Counted from the stretch's first letter, positions 26,459 through 35,265 are shown. The stretch is 64,000 bases of DNA from PALSA-1003 sp963741315 (GCA_963741315.1 CAVUHK010000011.1:1-64000); one strand, 5' to 3'. Numbers and translations are program-made. The notes: generated by a model from the sequence alone, not told the origin.

Positions 26459-29158
26459 TTACCTGTGGACGTCGGCGAACATCCCCGCCGCCATCGATTT
26501 CGCCTTTTGCAGCGCCGTGTCGGCCATCTCTTCGATCATCTTGCGCCGTAGCTGCTCGCGCATGGCCTGGAACTTCTGCTGCTGGTCGGGATTGAGCAAT
26601 GGCGCGATCTTCTCGTCGAACGAGACGCCCGTCTTGCGCAGCGACTCCACCTTCTGCAGTGCGCTGAGCTTGGTGTCCTTCTTGAGCTCGCCGAGTTGCT
26701 TGATCTCCTGCTGGAGGATCGGAACGATCTGCTTTTTCTGCTCGTCCGTCAGCCCCAGCTCGATCGAAAACTGGTTCGACACGGCGGTCAGCGGGTTCGC
26801 CGCGATCAGTGGTGCCGGCACGATCTCGTAGTTGGCGTAGCCGAACTCGTTGCTGCGCGCGGCGTAATAAGTGTCGCCAAGCTTGTAGAACGTGAACGAG
26901 TATGGCTCCTGCGACACGGGGATGACCAGCTTGCCTCCCTCGATACGGTAGGCGGAGGTCGTGCCTCTATAGCCGTCGCGCTCGACGCTGCCGAAGGCGC
27001 TCGGCATGGTCGCGTTCGCTCCTACTCGGAACACGATCGTCTGACCCTCGGTCGTGAAGTTCTGGCTGAACTGTTCTCCCGTCACGTTGTTGCGCAGCCA
27101 GAACGCCTTGCCGACGATGAGCGCCTTCAACTGCGCGTCGGTCAGCGCGTTGACTCCCTTCTTCTTCAGCTCGGTGACGGTCATGCCAGCCGGCGCGCTC
27201 TTGCGCGCCTCGGCCGATGGCGTGTACCAGATGGGCGAACTCCAGGCGCGTTCCTGCCCCGTCAACGGCACGATGTCGGGCGGCGGCAGCCCGGCCTTGA
27301 CGGCCTGGATCAGCGTCCAGCGCGGCGTGGGAATTTCCAGCGCACGGGCGTAGTAGAAGGCGTGCAGGCTCGCGTCGAAGTCCGGATCCGACCACACCGT
27401 CTTGAGTTCGGTCGAGCCGACGCTGTTGGTGTAGGTCGCCTTGTCGAAGTCCACCGTGCTCTGGATGGCCGGGACTCGGCCCGACCACTTGTCGGGCTTG
27501 CGGTCGCCGGACCACGCGACGTCGTAGATCTTCTCGAAGCTCTGGCCGTTCTGCGTCCAGCCCTTGATGACCTGGATTCGGTCGAGATTGGCCGTGGATG
27601 GGTCCTTCACTGCCCATACGACGAACTTCGGGGCCGTGCCCTTGCCGCCCGCGGGCATGGCAGGCAGGTCGGCGCCCATGGGGACGCCGCCCGCGTAGGA
27701 CTGCTTCACCCAGTCGCCGGCCTTGAGAATGTCGTTGCCGTATCCCCACCCGCCGAAAAAGCGCACCTTGATGCGCGGACCGCTGACGCCGAACGTTTCC
27801 TTGCGGTACATCGCGTCCCACAACGAAGCGCGGGTGTTCTCCTCAGCCCACACGCCGGTCAGTCCGCCTGGATTCTCCAGGCGCACGTCCATGGTGCCGC
27901 CGATCAGCACCCCGGCAAAGCGCCGTTCGACCGTCCCGTCCGCATCGGCGTGCAAGCCGAAGAAATTGTCCTGGCGGTATGGGCTGCCGGTGTTGTGCGA
28001 GTCGGAGCCGCCAGCCATGCCGAACTTGTACGGGTTGTAGCCGCGCGTGTCCTGCATCGCGAGGCCGTCCTTGTACGCCTGTCGCGCGTAACTGCCCGTG
28101 ATGCGATCGATGCGGCCGACGTCGGCCGGCAGGCCGAGGATGGCCTCATACATCTCATAGCCCGCGAACTCGTCGTTAGGCGACAACAGCGGATGTGTTT
28201 CGGATTGTCCCTTGCCCTGCTTGATCTCGACCAGGCGCTCGTTGCGGTCGCGCGAGGCCGCCCACGCGGCGTCGATAGGACGCCCGGTGGTGTTGTCGAC
28301 GTCGACCGGATACATCCAGCCGTCGCTGACATTGGCGTTGTGCGATATTGCCAGCAAATCATTGCCGCTCTTGCGCTGCGCATCCATCCAGTTCCACAGC
28401 TCCGTGGGGCGAGTGGAGTCGAGCGAGCTGAAAGGATAGTCCGGTACCTTGTCGCAGGACCGGAAGAATACGTTACGGTGCAGGTTGCGATTGCCCGGCA
28501 TCGACGTCCACTCGTACGAGCAGAACGCGGTGAACTTGCCGGGATGATTGTTCTCGTCGGCGATCTTGACGTTTTCCTTCCACACGGTGGCCGTGATCTT
28601 CGGGTCCATGAGCGCCTTCACCGGCGCGCCTGCGTTGAGCTTGAGCAGGTACGAGAAAACCCGGTCTTGCTCTTCCTTGCTGTTCGGATCCTTCATGATC
28701 ATTGGCTGCGCCTCGGGCAGCTTGCTCACGTACGACCCCGGGGTATTGGCCTCCCTGGTGACGCCGACATACTCCGAGTGATCGGTCACGCCCATGAAGT
28801 CGAGCGGGGTGTCGATCTTGATGTCGAAACCCATCGGGTGCTTGATGGTCTCGCCCTGCGCATATTTGTAGGCGTCACCGGGGCCGGTGATGCGGTTGCC
28901 CATCACCCATGCATCGACCGACCAACTGGTGTGAATGTGCGTCTCGCCGAAGTACGCATTGCGCTCCGGGTTCGGCTGCGCCACAGCTGCCGGTGCCACG
29001 GCCGGCTCGGCCGCGGCAGGGGCCGCCGCTGCCTTCTTGGCCGACTCGTCCGCCACGGACTTCGCTGGCGCGGGCGGTGCGGGCTCGTTCTTCTGGCAGG
29101 CGCCGAGCGCCACAAGCGCAACCATCGCCAAGGTGAATGCGTAAGGACGTGAATTCAT
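26459..29158 (-). CDS. DUF3604 lipoprotein with C-terminal LTxxQ-like extension
   Basis: An 899-residue lipoprotein (LVALGAC, Cys21). After an Ala/Pro-rich linker, the DUF3604 domain begins with GETHIHTSWSVD (residues 71-82) and GVTDHSEY (about 123-130). These resemble PHP-phosphoesterase metal motifs HxH and TDH, so a metal-dependent hydrolase is likely. Many DUF3604 proteins are about 600-650 residues. This one adds a beta-rich section and a helical end with LTDEQKKQ and LNPDQQQKF, like the LTxxQ repeats of Spy/CpxP. The ATG is set by the signal peptide. The isomerase and HupE-like genes follow on the same strand. Confidence 0.82.
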   Translation of the reverse strand: MNSRPYAFTLAMVALVALGACQKNEPAPPAPAKSVADESAKKAAAAPAAAEPAVAPAAVAQPNPERNAYFGETHIHTSWSVDAWVMGNRITGPGDAYKYAQGETIKHPMGFDIKIDTPLDFMGVTDHSEYVGVTREANTPGSYVSKLPEAQPMIMKDPNSKEEQDRVFSYLLKLNAGAPVKALMDPKITATVWKENVKIADENNHPGKFTAFCSYEWTSMPGNRNLHRNVFFRSCDKVPDYPFSSLDSTRPTELWNWMDAQRKSGNDLLAISHNANVSDGWMYPVDVDNTTGRPIDAAWAASRDRNERLVEIKQGKGQSETHPLLSPNDEFAGYEMYEAILGLPADVGRIDRITGSYARQAYKDGLAMQDTRGYNPYKFGMAGGSDSHNTGSPYRQDNFFGLHADADGTVERRFAGVLIGGTMDVRLENPGGLTGVWAEENTRASLWDAMYRKETFGVSGPRIKVRFFGGWGYGNDILKAGDWVKQSYAGGVPMGADLPAMPAGGKGTAPKFVVWAVKDPSTANLDRIQVIKGWTQNGQSFEKIYDVAWSGDRKPDKWSGRVPAIQSTVDFDKATYTNSVGSTELKTVWSDPDFDASLHAFYYARALEIPTPRWTLIQAVKAGLPPPDIVPLTGQERAWSSPIWYTPSAEARKSAPAGMTVTELKKKGVNALTDAQLKALIVGKAFWLRNNVTGEQFSQNFTTEGQTIVFRVGANATMPSAFGSVERDGYRGTTSAYRIEGGKLVIPVSQEPYSFTFYKLGDTYYAARSNEFGYANYEIVPAPLIAANPLTAVSNQFSIELGLTDEQKKQIVPILQQEIKQLGELKKDTKLSALQKVESLRKTGVSFDEKIAPLLNPDQQQKFQAMREQLRRKMIEEMADTALQKAKSMAAGMFADVHR

Positions 29159-29335
29159 GACTGTGTCTCCCACGTGGTGACTCCCGGCATCTCGTCTCCC
29201 TCGGAAGAGGCGAACACGATCATCGAGGTCAACAAGTTGAATACTTGAACGTGCATCTTTTATTTTCTCACAGGACTTCCGTCGTTCGCGTCACGTCGAG
29301 ACCGGTCCAGTGCCCTGGTCATCGAAGCGAAAGCT

Positions 29336-29965
29336 TCAGTTCAGATCGCCGTCCTTGAAGAACTTCGTGCCGCCTACGGTAAGCGTTGCCGCAAGGCCGG
29401 TTTGCGTCAGTTGGTAGAGGTACACGCCCGGCGACACGGCGGCTGCGCCGCTGAACATGCCTCCCTGGCCGCCCGCCATCGCCGACAGGTTGACCTGGGC
29501 TCCGAACTCCCACCCCTGGTTGATGAAGTTCTTCAGCGCCGGTTCGTTGGCGAAGACGAAGATCAGACGATTCTGATTCACACCGAAACCCAGGCCTCCC
29601 TGCACCTGCAGCATCTTCATGAAGGTCTGGCGGCCGCTGCGAAGATTGACGACCATGCCCTTGCCGGTGGTACCACCGGCGAAGAAGAGCTTCACGCCAA
29701 ACGTGCTGAATACCGCATAGCCGGCCGAGCGTTCGATCGCACGGCGTGTGCCCGGAGCGATCTCGTAGAGCGAGGCAAGCGCGTCCTGCGACATTTCCCT
29801 AACCTGCTGCCTCCCCTGAATGATCTTGGCTTCGCTGGGCACACCTGCAGGAAGCGCTTCCTGAACGTCCTTGAGCGGATCCCACGAAAAGATCTGCGCC
29901 GCCACCGGGGGCGCCGCCAGGCTCATGGATACCGCAATCGCCGCAATGCATTTCTTCACGCTCAT
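29336..29965 (-). CDS. Exported SYLF (Ysc84) domain protein
   Basis: A 209-residue protein with signal peptide (KKCIAAIAVSMSLAAPPVAA) and a SYLF lipid-binding domain: GYAVFSTFGVKLFFAGGTTG, then GKGMVVNLRSGRQTFMKMLQ and a glycine-rich end. Its own ATG has a GGGGAG site, which favours an independent start. The reading frame is open without a stop from the upstream receiver gene, as discussed under that entry. Confidence 0.8.
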   Translation of the reverse strand: MSVKKCIAAIAVSMSLAAPPVAAQIFSWDPLKDVQEALPAGVPSEAKIIQGRQQVREMSQDALASLYEIAPGTRRAIERSAGYAVFSTFGVKLFFAGGTTGKGMVVNLRSGRQTFMKMLQVQGGLGFGVNQNRLIFVFANEPALKNFINQGWEFGAQVNLSAMAGGQGGMFSGAAAVSPGVYLYQLTQTGLAATLTVGGTKFFKDGDLN

Positions 29966-30409
29966 GGCATCTCCCCTCAGTCCGTTGGCAGGTTTCGCAC
30001 AAATGAACATAGTCCGCTTCACCAAGTTGAGTGTGACTCGCCGACCGATGGCGTCGCCGATCGCCGCGAGCAATGCCTCGTCGTTGATCGGCTTGCACAG
30101 ATAGGCCTTCGCGCCCATTTGCATGGCCCGCGCGCGCGATTCGGGAGTGTCGTGTCCCGTCATGACAACAACCGGCACGGCAGCATGACCGCTGGCGAGA
30201 GCGCCCTGAACGTCGAATCCGCTCATTTCAGGCATATGCAGGTCGAGTACGACACAGTCCGGCTCGTGGCTCTCGATCGAGCGCAGGAACTCCGCTCCGG
30301 AGGCGAATGTCTCGACTTCGAAACCGGCGGACGCAACGAGTCGCGTCAAGGCAATGCGGACGTCCATATCGTCGTCCACGACGGCCAGCAGCGGCATGGT
30401 GGTCACCAT
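29966..30409 (-). CDS. Single-domain response regulator receiver (no own stop codon)
   Basis: About 120 residues of CheY/FixJ-type receiver: acidic pair VVDDDMD, phosphoacceptor Asp in CVVLDLHMPEMSG, Thr in VVMTGHD and Lys in AYLCKPIND. No DNA-binding domain follows. The frame runs straight into the SYLF gene, giving a nominal 357-residue fusion. A receiver joined to an internal signal peptide makes little sense, so the receiver stop was probably lost to an indel in the 30 codons before 29966. It lies downstream of a FixJ-type regulator and kinase, and may be their third component. Confidence 0.65.
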
Positions 30410-30438
30410 CTTGAGCCGACGGTACCAAGCCCAGCCTG

Positions 30439-30469
30439 CCGATCCAACTGGACTTTGGTCCAGGTATCG
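30439..30469. repeat. Dispersed 31-base hairpin repeat, copy 2
   Basis: Identical over 31 bases to 23063-23093, with CTGGAC and GTCCAG arms around TTTG. It lies in the 88-base gap between the FixJ-type regulator and the receiver gene, 30 bases upstream of the receiver start. It could act as an RNA hairpin or a protein site. Confidence 0.7.
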
Positions 30470-30497
30470 GCCGCAGCGCCGACGACGTGGGCTTGCC

Positions 30498-31127
30498 TCA
30501 GGTAGCGCGCGTCGATCCGACGCCCGCGCGCCCGGCCAGCTTCACGAGATCGGCGACAACACGCACACCCATCTTGCGCATCAGATTCGCGCGATGATAT
30601 TTGATCGTCTTCTCGACGGTACCGAGGTCGGCGGCGATCTGCTTGTTGAGGCGACCGGCCACGATGTGCTCGAGGACCTGCCGTTCGCGCTCGGTAAGCG
30701 TTGCGAGGCGTTTTTCGATGCTTTCTCGTTCGATGCGGGCAGGACGCAGCGTCTGGTCCCTCGCCAATGCTTCCCGGATCGTCGAAATCAGCAGCGCGTC
30801 GTCGACGGGCTTGGTGAGGAAGTCGGACGCACCCTGCTTCATCGCCTTCACACTAGCCGCGATGTCGCCGCGGCCGGTGAGAAAGATGATGGGTAAATAG
30901 CTCGCCTGTTGTTCGAGAATTCCCTGCAATTCGAGACCGCTCAATCCCGGCAATTCGAGGTCAAGCACCAGGCAGCCAGCAGCGTTGCGATCGTGGCGTT
31001 CGAGAAACTGCTCTGGCGATGGAAAGGTCGCGACGTGGTATCCCGCCGATTCGAGCAGCCGTTCGATCGCTTTCAAGACGTCGGGATCATCGTCGACCAC
31101 GTAAATGATCGGTGGAGGTTCCGTCAT
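30498..31127 (-). CDS. FixJ-family response regulator
   Basis: A 209-residue regulator: receiver domain in residues 1-120 (VVDDDPDVLKAIERLL, phosphoacceptor in CLVLDLELPGLSG, Lys in FLTKPVDD) and a LuxR-type helix-turn-helix in residues 140-200 (LTERERQVLEHIVAGRLNKQ, TVEKTIKYHRANLM). Start at 31127 overlaps the kinase stop in ATGA, so the pair is translationally coupled. Target genes are not known. Confidence 0.88.
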   Translation of the reverse strand: MTEPPPIIYVVDDDPDVLKAIERLLESAGYHVATFPSPEQFLERHDRNAAGCLVLDLELPGLSGLELQGILEQQASYLPIIFLTGRGDIAASVKAMKQGASDFLTKPVDDALLISTIREALARDQTLRPARIERESIEKRLATLTERERQVLEHIVAGRLNKQIAADLGTVEKTIKYHRANLMRKMGVRVVADLVKLAGRAGVGSTRAT

Positions 31128-32956
31128 GAGGGTACCTTCGACGGGAATTCGCAATGCAGCGTGGCACCTCGATCAGCATTGTTGGTCGCCCACAGGCGGC
31201 CGCCATGGGCTTCGACGATCGATCGGCAAATGGCCAGGCCGAGTCCCAGTCCGTGCGATTTGGTCGTCACGAATGGTTCGAATATGCGTTCGAGATCTGC
31301 TGGTGGTATCCCTTCGCCTCGGTCGGTAACGGAAAACTCGACATTGCCATTTGCCGTCCTTTGCGTTCGTACCATGAGCCGGCCATCTGCCCGGTGGCCG
31401 TCCATCGCGTCGCAGCCATTGATCACGAGATTGAGCAACACCTGCTGCAGTTGATTTCGATCGCCGCTCACGACAGGGAGCGCTGCGGCCAGCTCGGTGC
31501 TGACCACGACCTGGCGGTTCAGCAAGTCGCTGCGCATCAGGCGGAGTGATTCTTCGACCACCTCGTTGACGTCGAGCGGATGACGTTGAGCCTCTTCCTT
31601 CCGTAGCAGGGATCGCAGCCTTTGAATCACTGCGCCCGCACGGTGGTCGCTCTTCACGATGTCAGTGAGGATCTCCGCCAGCTTGTCGACACGCGGCGGG
31701 CTCTGCGCCAGATAGCGCTGCGCCGCCTGCGCATTGCTCAGGATCGCCGTCAACGGTTGATTGAGCTCGTGTGCCAGCGACCCCGACAGCTCGCCCAGCA
31801 TCGCGACACGGGACAGGTGTGCGAGCTCGTCGCGCTGGCGGGCGGTCACCCTCTCGACATTTCTGCGCTCGGTAATGTCGACGACCGACACCAGTACGGA
31901 CAGTCCCGCCTCGGTACGCATGGGGTTGAGCGCAACTTCCACCGGTATTTCGCTGCCGTCCGCGCGACGCGCGTACAGCTCGCGCCCCGTCCCCATCATC
32001 CGCGCCGTCGCGTCTCTGGCGTAACCCTGCCGCAGTCCCGCATGCGACGGTTGAAAGCGATCAGGCACCAGCGTTTCCACGGTCTGTCCAACAAGGTCTT
32101 CGCGTGCGCGGCCGAATACGGTCTCGGCCTGCGCGTTGGCAAGCGTGATGACCCCGTCAGCGTTTACCAGCAGGATCGCGCTGGGAACGGTTTCGACGAC
32201 GGCACGGAAGCGCTGCTCGCTTGCCCGGAGCTGCGCCGCGAGCTGCGCCGCCGCGATGAGGTCCCACACCAGCTCGTAGCCCATCGCCATTACGACGATG
32301 AAAAAGCCCGGCATGAGGATTGAGGGCGCGCGTACCACGCCGGTGACAATCAGCGCCGCGAAGCTGGCCGCTGCAACGATGCAGATAACGAGACTACCCC
32401 CGACCAGGGCCGCGCGTCGGCGCGCCGTAGGGGTCCCGCGCCGCCAGAGGGTGATCGAGGCATCGACGACGAAGGCGACGAGCATCAGGTTGCTTAGCTG
32501 AGGGACTATCGCCCAAGGATTCGCGATACCGATGGGACCGGAGACGACGCCACCGCCCCACAGCTGCAGATGGTCCAGTGCGGTGATTTCCTGAAAATTA
32601 ACGTTGACGCCCGTCAGGAAATTCAGCAGGAGGCCGGCAAGCCGCAATCCCACCACCGCATAGACGAGCCAAAGTCTGCCCGCATCGAAGTAAAAGCGCA
32701 CGAACCCTACGATCGAAAACACGACCATGGCGAGCGGAACATGTGCCCAACGTACGGTGGCCGCGAAGCTCGTCGGTGTCTGGGCCTCAATCAGAACCAG
32801 CTCAAACGCGCCGTAGGCCGCGGCGGAGGCCGCGAGCACGAAGAACAGCAGATGCGCGTATTGCGAACGTTGCTTCTGCCAGACGAATAGGTGGACGACG
32901 CCGAGCATCAGGCTCGCCGCGATCATCATGGTCCAGGCGACTTCGACCCAGTTCAT
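31124..32956 (-). CDS. Membrane sensor histidine kinase with PAS domain (FixL-like class)
   Basis: A 610-residue kinase. Residues 1-235 hold about seven hydrophobic helices forming a membrane sensor. A PAS domain follows at about 250-370 (FRAVVETVPSAILLVNADGV), then a HisKA dimerisation domain with LSGSLAHELNQPLTAILSNA (phosphoacceptor His near residue 400) and a HATPase with NLVINGCDAMDG, DRGEGIP and HGLGLGLAICRSI. No haem-binding His is evident in the PAS domain, so the ligand is unknown. First gene of the kinase, FixJ, receiver row. Confidence 0.87.
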   Translation of the reverse strand: MNWVEVAWTMMIAASLMLGVVHLFVWQKQRSQYAHLLFFVLAASAAAYGAFELVLIEAQTPTSFAATVRWAHVPLAMVVFSIVGFVRFYFDAGRLWLVYAVVGLRLAGLLLNFLTGVNVNFQEITALDHLQLWGGGVVSGPIGIANPWAIVPQLSNLMLVAFVVDASITLWRRGTPTARRRAALVGGSLVICIVAAASFAALIVTGVVRAPSILMPGFFIVVMAMGYELVWDLIAAAQLAAQLRASEQRFRAVVETVPSAILLVNADGVITLANAQAETVFGRAREDLVGQTVETLVPDRFQPSHAGLRQGYARDATARMMGTGRELYARRADGSEIPVEVALNPMRTEAGLSVLVSVVDITERRNVERVTARQRDELAHLSRVAMLGELSGSLAHELNQPLTAILSNAQAAQRYLAQSPPRVDKLAEILTDIVKSDHRAGAVIQRLRSLLRKEEAQRHPLDVNEVVEESLRLMRSDLLNRQVVVSTELAAALPVVSGDRNQLQQVLLNLVINGCDAMDGHRADGRLMVRTQRTANGNVEFSVTDRGEGIPPADLERIFEPFVTTKSHGLGLGLAICRSIVEAHGGRLWATNNADRGATLHCEFPSKVPS

Positions 32957-33164
32957 CTCGTCACTAAAATGGAACGTATGGTTGCAACGGCAGCGCCCGG
33001 TACGCTACCGCCGGGAATCCGAGTCGGGCCATATCGCCCGGCATGTGCCGAATGGTGGCCGAATATGTGAATAATTTCAATACTTTAGCATATGGCGCCC
33101 CAAATCGGGAACCATCGGAAGGCAGGGTCTGGTAAGCTGTGCGCCCTTTTCCGGGTAGTCGGCC

Positions 33165-33503
33165 ATGACCAAGATCCTGCAGTGTCTCAAGAAACACGGA
33201 CAACGCCTCGATTCAGAAATCGCGAAAGAAACGGGCATGCCACTCGCGGTGGTGCGACAGCACGTTGCCAGTCTTGCGGCGACCGGCGCGGTCATCACCT
33301 GCAGCCTGACTCGCTTCGAAAACGGCACCCGGATCGACGGTTGGCTGTATCGCGTGTCGGGCTACATTCCTCCCGCCGCACCGGGTCGCAAGGCACGGCC
33401 CGGCGTCGTAACCGGCAGTCGTAGTCCGGTCCCGCGCACGACCGTGCGCGGCGACGACGCAGAGTTGACCTGCGTCAAGTGGTACATTCCCGAGCGGAAC
33501 TAG
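33165..33503 (+). CDS. Small winged-helix DNA-binding protein
   Basis: A 112-residue protein whose first 65 residues form a winged helix: ILQCLKKHGQRLDSEIAKET, then GMPLAVVRQHVASLAATGAV as likely recognition helix. The rest is basic and Pro-rich, ending TCVKWYIPERN. It resembles FaeA-like or ArsR-like small regulators. It lies immediately upstream of the universal stress protein gene, with a strong palindrome beginning at its stop codon, and may control that gene. Confidence 0.65.
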   Translation: MTKILQCLKKHGQRLDSEIAKETGMPLAVVRQHVASLAATGAVITCSLTRFENGTRIDGWLYRVSGYIPPAAPGRKARPGVVTGSRSPVPRTTVRGDDAELTCVKWYIPERN

Positions 33504-33523
33504 CATGAATCTCGATTCATGCT
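33502..33523. promoter_or_regulatory. 22-base palindrome between regulator and stress protein genes
   Basis: AGCATGAATC and GATTCATGCT are perfect 10-base inverted arms around a 2-base centre. The left arm overlaps the TAG stop of the winged-helix gene, and the right arm ends 17 bases before the stress protein ATG. It looks like a dimeric operator, but an RNA hairpin sheltering the next ribosome site is also possible. Confidence 0.6.
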
Positions 33524-33540
33524 CCGCTTGGGAGACCGCC

Positions 33541-33987
33541 ATGTTCAAGAACATCCTGGTTGCCACCGATGGCTCGACGCTCTCGTCCAAGGCGGTGCAG
33601 CGCGCCATCGATCTCGCAGAAACGCTGGGTGCGAAACTGACAGCGTTCTACGCCTCGCCCGTCTACACCCTGCGGGGCTTCGGCGAGAGCGTGGCCATCG
33701 AGCCGGCGTATACGCGCAAGATGTACGAAGCGCGCTGCAAGGAAGACGCGGACAAGATCCTCGGCGCGGTCGCGCGCAAAGCCGCCACTTCGGGCGTCAA
33801 GCTCACTGGCGTACACGCCTACTCGTCGTTGCCGTGGGAAGCGATCCTTGCCGCTGCCAAAAAACAAAAGTGCGACCTGATCGTGATGGCATCGCACGGG
33901 CGGCGCGGCGTGTCGGCACTCCTGCTCGGCAGCGAAACGCACAAGGTTCTCACCCATTCCACAGTGCCGGTGCTGGTCATCCGCTAA
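33541..33987 (+). CDS. Universal stress protein, ATP-binding type
   Basis: A 148-residue UspA-family protein: MFKNILVATDGSTLSSKAVQ at the start and a C-terminal ATP-binding pattern ASHGRRGVSALLLGSETHKV with G-2x-G-xn-GS spacing. It probably binds ATP and supports survival under energy or oxygen limitation. ATG at 33541 with a GGGAG site is chosen over an in-frame ATG at 33505 that lies inside the palindrome. Confidence 0.88.
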   Translation: MFKNILVATDGSTLSSKAVQRAIDLAETLGAKLTAFYASPVYTLRGFGESVAIEPAYTRKMYEARCKEDADKILGAVARKAATSGVKLTGVHAYSSLPWEAILAAAKKQKCDLIVMASHGRRGVSALLLGSETHKVLTHSTVPVLVIR

Positions 33988-34040
33988 CGCGGGCGGCTGC
34001 TGCTTGATCAGGGGCCGGACCCCCATTTGCTGTAGGTGGA

Positions 34041-34793
34041 TCAGATGGTGCGTCCACCGTCGACCGGCAGTTCGATGCCGGTAATGAAGCGGGCCGCGTC
34101 GCTCGCCAGGTACAGCGCCGCGTTGGCGACATCCTCGGGCGTGGACATTCGACCCAGCGGAATGCCGGCGATGATGCGCGCGCGATTCTCCGGCGTGTCG
34201 GGGCCGCCGAGGAACTGCTCGATTAGGCCGGTCGCGCCCATCACCGGGCAGATGGCATTGACGCGGATATTGTCGGGGCCCAATTCCGCCGCCATCGACT
34301 TCGACAGCAGGTTCACCGCGCCCTTGGATGCGTTGTACCAGGTCAGCCCCGGCCGCGGCCGCATGCCCGCGGTCGAGCCGATGTTGATGATGACGCCGTC
34401 CTTGCGCTTGCGCATCAGCGGCAGCACCGCCTGCGCCATGTAGTAGATCGACTTCACGTTCACTGCAAACACGCGGTCGAAGGTCGCTTCGTCGACGTCG
34501 AGCATCGGCTGGCTGCGATGCGTGGTGCCCGCGTTGTTGACGACGATGTCAGGGATGCCGAAGGCGCTCACGCACGCCTGCACCGACGATTGCACATCCG
34601 CGCTACTGGACACATCGCATTGGCGCGCCATCGCGTTGGGTCCAAGTTCGGCAGCCACCCGCGTCGCCTTCGCGAGATCAAGATCGAGAATCAGCACGCG
34701 CGCGCCTTCGGCGACAAACAGCCGCGCGATGCCTTCGCCGAAGCCGCCCGCCGCGCCGGTGACGATCGCGATCTTGCCGTCCAGTTGTCCCAC
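34041..34793 (-). CDS. Short-chain dehydrogenase/reductase
   Basis: A 250-residue classical SDR: cofactor loop VTGAAGGFGEG, NNAG at about residue 86-89, catalytic Ser in INIGSTAG and YNASK with Tyr and Lys. An Asp after the second strand (LILDLDL) points to NAD. The GTG start has a GGAGGAG site. It faces away from the NIPSNAP/RuBisCO-like/cupin set, sharing the intergenic region. Substrate unknown, possibly a hydroxy acid or sugar acid of that pathway. Confidence 0.85.
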   Translation of the reverse strand: MGQLDGKIAIVTGAAGGFGEGIARLFVAEGARVLILDLDLAKATRVAAELGPNAMARQCDVSSSADVQSSVQACVSAFGIPDIVVNNAGTTHRSQPMLDVDEATFDRVFAVNVKSIYYMAQAVLPLMRKRKDGVIINIGSTAGMRPRPGLTWYNASKGAVNLLSKSMAAELGPDNIRVNAICPVMGATGLIEQFLGGPDTPENRARIIAGIPLGRMSTPEDVANAALYLASDAARFITGIELPVDGGRTI

Positions 34794-34950
34794 GTGCCGC
34801 TCCTCCGTCGAATGCGTCCGCCCTGCCTTGCCGGCTCATTGATACTATACCTCGCCGGCAAGTCGCAGGCGCCCGTGGTGGGCGCGACCCTCCGGCCGGT
34901 TGGATCGGGGCGCCAACCTCACACAAGACCCCCGTCACTTGGAGAGCACC

Positions 34951-35265
34951 ATGATCGTCGATCACCGCACCTATACGCTGCATCCCGGGAAGACCAACGA
35001 ATACCTCGAGACTTACGAGAAGCATGGTTTCGCCATCCAGACCAAGCACCTCGGGCAGCCGGTGGGATATTTCTTCTCGGAGATCGGCCCCATGAACCAG
35101 ATCGTGCATATCTGGAAATACAAGAACCTCGCCGAACGCGACGAGCGCCGCGCGAACATGACGGCGGACCCTGGCTGGGCGGCGTACGTCAAGCTGGTGC
35201 AGCCGCTGATCCTGCTGCAGGAAACCAAGATCCTGAAGGCCGCGAAGTTCATGCCGCAGGCGTAG
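34951..35265 (+). CDS. NIPSNAP family protein
   Basis: A 104-residue dimeric alpha/beta-barrel protein. IVDHRTYTLHPGKTNEYLET and the later NQIVHIWKYKNLAERDERRA are characteristic of the NIPSNAP family, common in catabolic operons with no settled function. GGAGAG precedes the ATG. It is 40 bases upstream of the RuBisCO-like gene. Confidence 0.85.
   Translation: MIVDHRTYTLHPGKTNEYLETYEKHGFAIQTKHLGQPVGYFFSEIGPMNQIVHIWKYKNLAERDERRANMTADPGWAAYVKLVQPLILLQETKILKAAKFMPQA

Noticed and set aside
26696..29152. An 818-codon open frame on the plus strand opposite the DUF3604 gene
   Set aside because: It is the antisense shadow of a GC-rich gene: Arg, Gly, Val and His heavy, with no domain or ribosome site, while the minus strand encodes a clear lipoprotein family.
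29233..29247. CAAGT-N5-ACTTG inverted repeat upstream of the DUF3604 gene
   Set aside because: Five-base arms in an AT-richer stretch are expected by chance and no second copy was found, so an operator call is not supported.
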